Source: Hyphomonadaceae bacterium
Lineage (GTDB): Bacteria; Pseudomonadota; Alphaproteobacteria; Caulobacterales; Maricaulaceae
Assembly (NCBI GenBank): GCA_013001295.1
Contig: JABDMW010000040.1
Coordinates: 169,178 to 233,177 of the forward strand
Direction of reading: 5' to 3'
Length of the DNA: 64,000 nucleotides
Position numbers and translations under genes: made by a program
Shown here: positions 62,012-64,000 of the stretch, piece by piece
Layout: each line of letters opens with the position of its first letter
How positions within the stretch are numbered: position 1 is the stretch's first letter
Notes under the pieces: generated by a model
Databases searched by the model: none
Told to the model about the DNA's origin: nothing
What the model saw: only the letters and a program-made list of their open reading frames with translations

Positions 62012-63019
62012 ATGCACTCTGTATCATCACTGTATTTGTCCCGTCTTGTAGAGGCTTGGAACAAAATGGGATTGCCCCCAGACGAATCGGTCAAAAGTGT
62101 TGGAACAAGTGTTCAAGATCTTAAAAATCCTAAGTTTCGCCTTCCATACGACCAACTTGAGCACATACTAGAGCACGCAGAGAAGAAGTTAAATCTCTCC
62201 AATATCGGGCTAGAAACCGCATTTCAATTTCGCCTTATGAGTGTTGGCCAAACCGGATCGGTGTTGTCCTATTGCAACTCGTTAGCCGATGCAGCTGTTT
62301 TTAATACGCAGATCTCCAGCCTCATCGAGACAATAGGAGTCCCCTCATTTGAAAGGCGCCCGGATGGCACATTTATAGCCTGGAATCCGCATTTTTATGA
62401 GCATAACAAATACCGGCATGTCACGGAAATGATCTTTGGCGGCTATATCATCACGATCAATATGTTGACTTGGTCGTTTGAAAAAAACTTGAAATCCGTC
62501 TCTTTTCGACATAGCGCACCAAGCGACACGTCCCGACACCGCGAAATTTGCCTTTGTCCCGTAAAATTCGACCAAGAGGAAAACTCACTGGAATTCTATC
62601 CTGAGTATGTCGACCGCCTACTTCCATCCGCCAATCCAAAGAAACTGGAAAAAATCAAAACCATACTAAATAATATGCAGCGCAGTTCCGTGCATCAGGC
62701 ACCAGTAGTCGTAAATGCATTTGCCGCGATAAAAAAAGCGATCATTGAAAATACTTTATCGACGCAAACAGTTGCGACCGCTCTCAATATGAGCGAACGG
62801 ACATTCCGCAGGCGACTTTTGGCTGAAGGACTGACCTATCGAAATTTGGTCGATGAAGTGCGTCAGGCCATGTGCAGAGATTGCATGGCCAACAATATGT
62901 CCTTTACTGGAATCGCCAAGACGCTGGGCTTTAATGATCAAAGTGCTTTTACGCGGGCGTTCAGGAAATGGTATGGCACTGCGCCCAGCAATTATCGCGC
63001 GATTGAATTTACTATTTAA
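62012..63019 (+). CDS. AraC family transcriptional regulator
   Basis: 335 residues. The N-terminal two thirds resemble the Arabinose_bd-type sensing domain (QTGSVLSYCNSLADAA). The C-terminal AraC DNA-binding domain has two helix-turn-helix units: VATALNMSERTFRRRL and FTGIAKTLGFNDQSAFTRAF, the second carrying the family's GF.D.S.F.R.F pattern. Divergent from the symporter pair, which it may regulate. Confidence 0.88.
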   Translation: MHSVSSLYLSRLVEAWNKMGLPPDESVKSVGTSVQDLKNPKFRLPYDQLEHILEHAEKKLNLSNIGLETAFQFRLMSVGQTGSVLSYCNSLADAAVFNTQISSLIETIGVPSFERRPDGTFIAWNPHFYEHNKYRHVTEMIFGGYIITINMLTWSFEKNLKSVSFRHSAPSDTSRHREICLCPVKFDQEENSLEFYPEYVDRLLPSANPKKLEKIKTILNNMQRSSVHQAPVVVNAFAAIKKAIIENTLSTQTVATALNMSERTFRRRLLAEGLTYRNLVDEVRQAMCRDCMANNMSFTGIAKTLGFNDQSAFTRAFRKWYGTAPSNYRAIEFTI

Positions 63020-63020
63020 T

Positions 63021-63683
63021 TTAAGGGGATTTCCGCTGACGTCTGGTTTTATCCAAACCCGCGGCGAGTAGCGCAAATACGGTGTATGACAGCAAAGCCG
63101 TTACCGTAAACTCAGGTACCGATTTCGGTGCTGGCATTGTTTGTCCAATGAAATGAACAGCAACAAATAATGCAATAAAAACAATCGGATAATATTTACC
63201 CACAACTCCTGTCGCAATGGTCCGGCGTAAATACCAGATCATTCCGGCCAGAAACAATCCGAGCTCTAGAATATTCGCCATTACCGGTTTTTCCCATAAG
63301 CCAAATCAAACCTTAGGTGAGTCGAACCAGAGCGCGAGGTCAGGCTTGTGAACCAGCAAATCGGTGATCCAGTGCGAGAACACCAACAGACCGAATAAGA
63401 TCGCTCCAATGCGGGCCTGCTTGCGAAAAACGAGCGCGAATACGATCGCGGCACCAATCGACCAGATTATACTCATTCCCAGCGAGTGCGAGTACGGCAT
63501 ATAATAAAGATCTAAATGACTATTGCCGGCGAACCCTTCGATGATGCGGGTTTTCTCGACGCCGGCGAGATTTAATCCTGCCCATGCAAAGTCCAGAAGC
63601 TGAACGGCTACAAACGCCTGCCATAACTTGATCTTCCCGTAAGCGCCGACGGCCAGCGCCGGCGCATAGTGCCCAACAAACAT
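63021..63683 (-). pseudogene. Membrane protein gene split by an in-frame TGA
   Basis: Two adjacent frames (63306-63683, 125 codons; 63021-63281, 86 codons) lie in the same reading frame, separated by only one TGA (63306-63308) and eight open codons. Read through, the product is about 219 residues, with MPYSHSLGMS, FSHWITDLLVHKPDLALWF, [stop], FGLWEKPV, LELGLFLAGMIWYLRR, matching in order the conserved parts of a family of about 210-residue membrane proteins (four to six helices, YdjM/DUF457-like). The stop sits where I recall Gly in relatives. Either the gene is broken, the sequence has an error, or the second ORF is expressed separately. Confidence 0.7.
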
Positions 63684-63691
63684 AGCGCTCC

Positions 63692-64000
63692 CTATTTTTT
63701 TGCGTAGTGTTGCAAGTAAGCGTAAGTCATATCGACCGGAATACTGTCAGCTCGTTTCCAATACCCGGTACTCTCGTCATTTAAAACAGTTCCGTCAGGC
63801 TCGACGATAAATATCGTTGGTGTTCCCTTGATTTTTTCAACGCCAAATCTTTTTGACACGTCAGCATTTTGATCATTCTGTCGTGGCTTATCGCCCGCAC
63901 TGACATAAACCAACTCATATTCGCTGGCGATCAGCGTTATAAATTCCGGTTGCTGCATGCGTCCTGCAAATCCGCGACTGTCATGGCACCAATTGGCCCC
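63692..64000 (-). CDS. Thioredoxin-fold protein (partial)
   Basis: At least 102 residues; the 5' end lies outside the window. In the reading frame, upstream of the ATG at 63958 the codons continue GANWCHDSRGFAGR, so that ATG is internal. WCHDS is a thioredoxin-like active site with CxxS in place of CxxC, so a monothiol or thiol:disulfide-type protein. KGTPTIFIVEPDG holds the cis-Pro (TP). Followed 8 bases later by the broken membrane gene on the same strand. Confidence 0.75.
   Translation of the reverse strand, partial: GANWCHDSRGFAGRMQQPEFITLIASEYELVYVSAGDKPRQNDQNADVSKRFGVEKIKGTPTIFIVEPDGTVLNDESTGYWKRADSIPVDMTYAYLQHYAKK

Noticed and set aside
63306..63308. TGA read as selenocysteine
   Set aside because: No redox partner Cys, no SECIS-like hairpin just downstream in the leftward direction, and relatives are expected to have a non-Cys residue here.

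Overview
The window looks like the chromosome of an alphaproteobacterium, most likely from the Caulobacterales/Maricaulales (Hyphomonadaceae-like) side. The strongest evidence is a divK-pleD pair convergent with rpmG, which is a Caulobacter-type cell-cycle and cyclic-di-GMP arrangement. Other support comes from a class I pyrB paired with a metal-ligand-poor dihydroorotase, a DUF4212/VC_2705-type sodium symporter pair, a DinB with an N-terminal zinc ribbon, and a GAAC-N7-GAAC box (the alphaproteobacterial LexA operator form) in front of dinB. Base composition looks near 50% GC by eye (not computed). I see no rRNA, tRNA, insertion sequence, prophage or CRISPR array.

Layout. 1-2.75 kb: a leftward three-gene coiled-coil/DUF6384 operon, the last gene cut by the window edge. 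2.9-4.6 kb: a PlsC-type acyltransferase and ruvX, convergent with a lipoprotein gene. 5.1-8.7 kb: a copper-resistance cluster (small Cys/His protein, CopA oxidase, CopB), preceded by a structured intergenic element (A). 8.7-20.3 kb: mixed metabolic and envelope genes (GFA protein, SDR, bicupin, flavoprotein, two tandem glycine-rich lipoproteins, hydrolase, YcaQ-like protein, OYE reductase, DUF4956 protein). 20.3-26.8 kb: a leftward metallophosphatase/CotH-like pair, a TPR-FlgO-type membrane protein and an M20 peptidase. 27-29.2 kb: pyrB with a pseudo-dihydroorotase. 29.2-35 kb: a MipA-type porin, a choice-of-anchor lipoprotein, DUF1272, DUF3592, a bacterial alternative oxidase and a Met/Lys/His-rich exported protein. 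35.2-39.4 kb: a NarL-type regulator, an acyl-CoA synthetase and a hybrid histidine kinase. 39.4-41.8 kb: a second copy (B) of the structured element, plsY, a 51-codon gene and dprA. 41.9-48 kb: a membrane sulfatase-fold protein, then a SWIM zinc-finger protein with a 1013-residue partner. 48.2-56.4 kb: topA, small exported proteins, an EF-hand protein, rnr, a NUDIX protein and rpmG. 56.4-59.7 kb: pleD, divK and SOS-type dinB. 59.7-64 kb: sodium symporter pair, AraC regulator, a membrane-protein gene broken by one in-frame TGA, and a thioredoxin-fold gene running off the edge.

How genes fit together. CopA and CopB with the small Cys/His protein form a periplasmic/outer-membrane copper-detoxification unit. 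DivK and PleD belong to the phosphorelay that couples polarity to cyclic-di-GMP; PleD keeps its inhibitory I-site. PyrB probably needs its inactive dihydroorotase-like partner for assembly, so the catalytic PyrC should be elsewhere. The alternative oxidase gives a cyanide-resistant quinol branch. The kinase at 37.6-39.4 kb and the regulator at 35.2 kb are separated by one synthetase gene and may be partners.

Best leads for something undescribed: (1) the paired intergenic elements A and B, with conserved primary-sequence blocks at near-identical spacing followed by a hairpin whose stem sequence is entirely different yet still paired; (2) candidate independent small RNAs at 10.1-10.33 kb (+) and 51.55-51.8 kb (-); (3) the SWIM/DUF6493-like two-gene unit; (4) the 51-codon gene antisense to the plsY end; (5) the TGA-split membrane gene.
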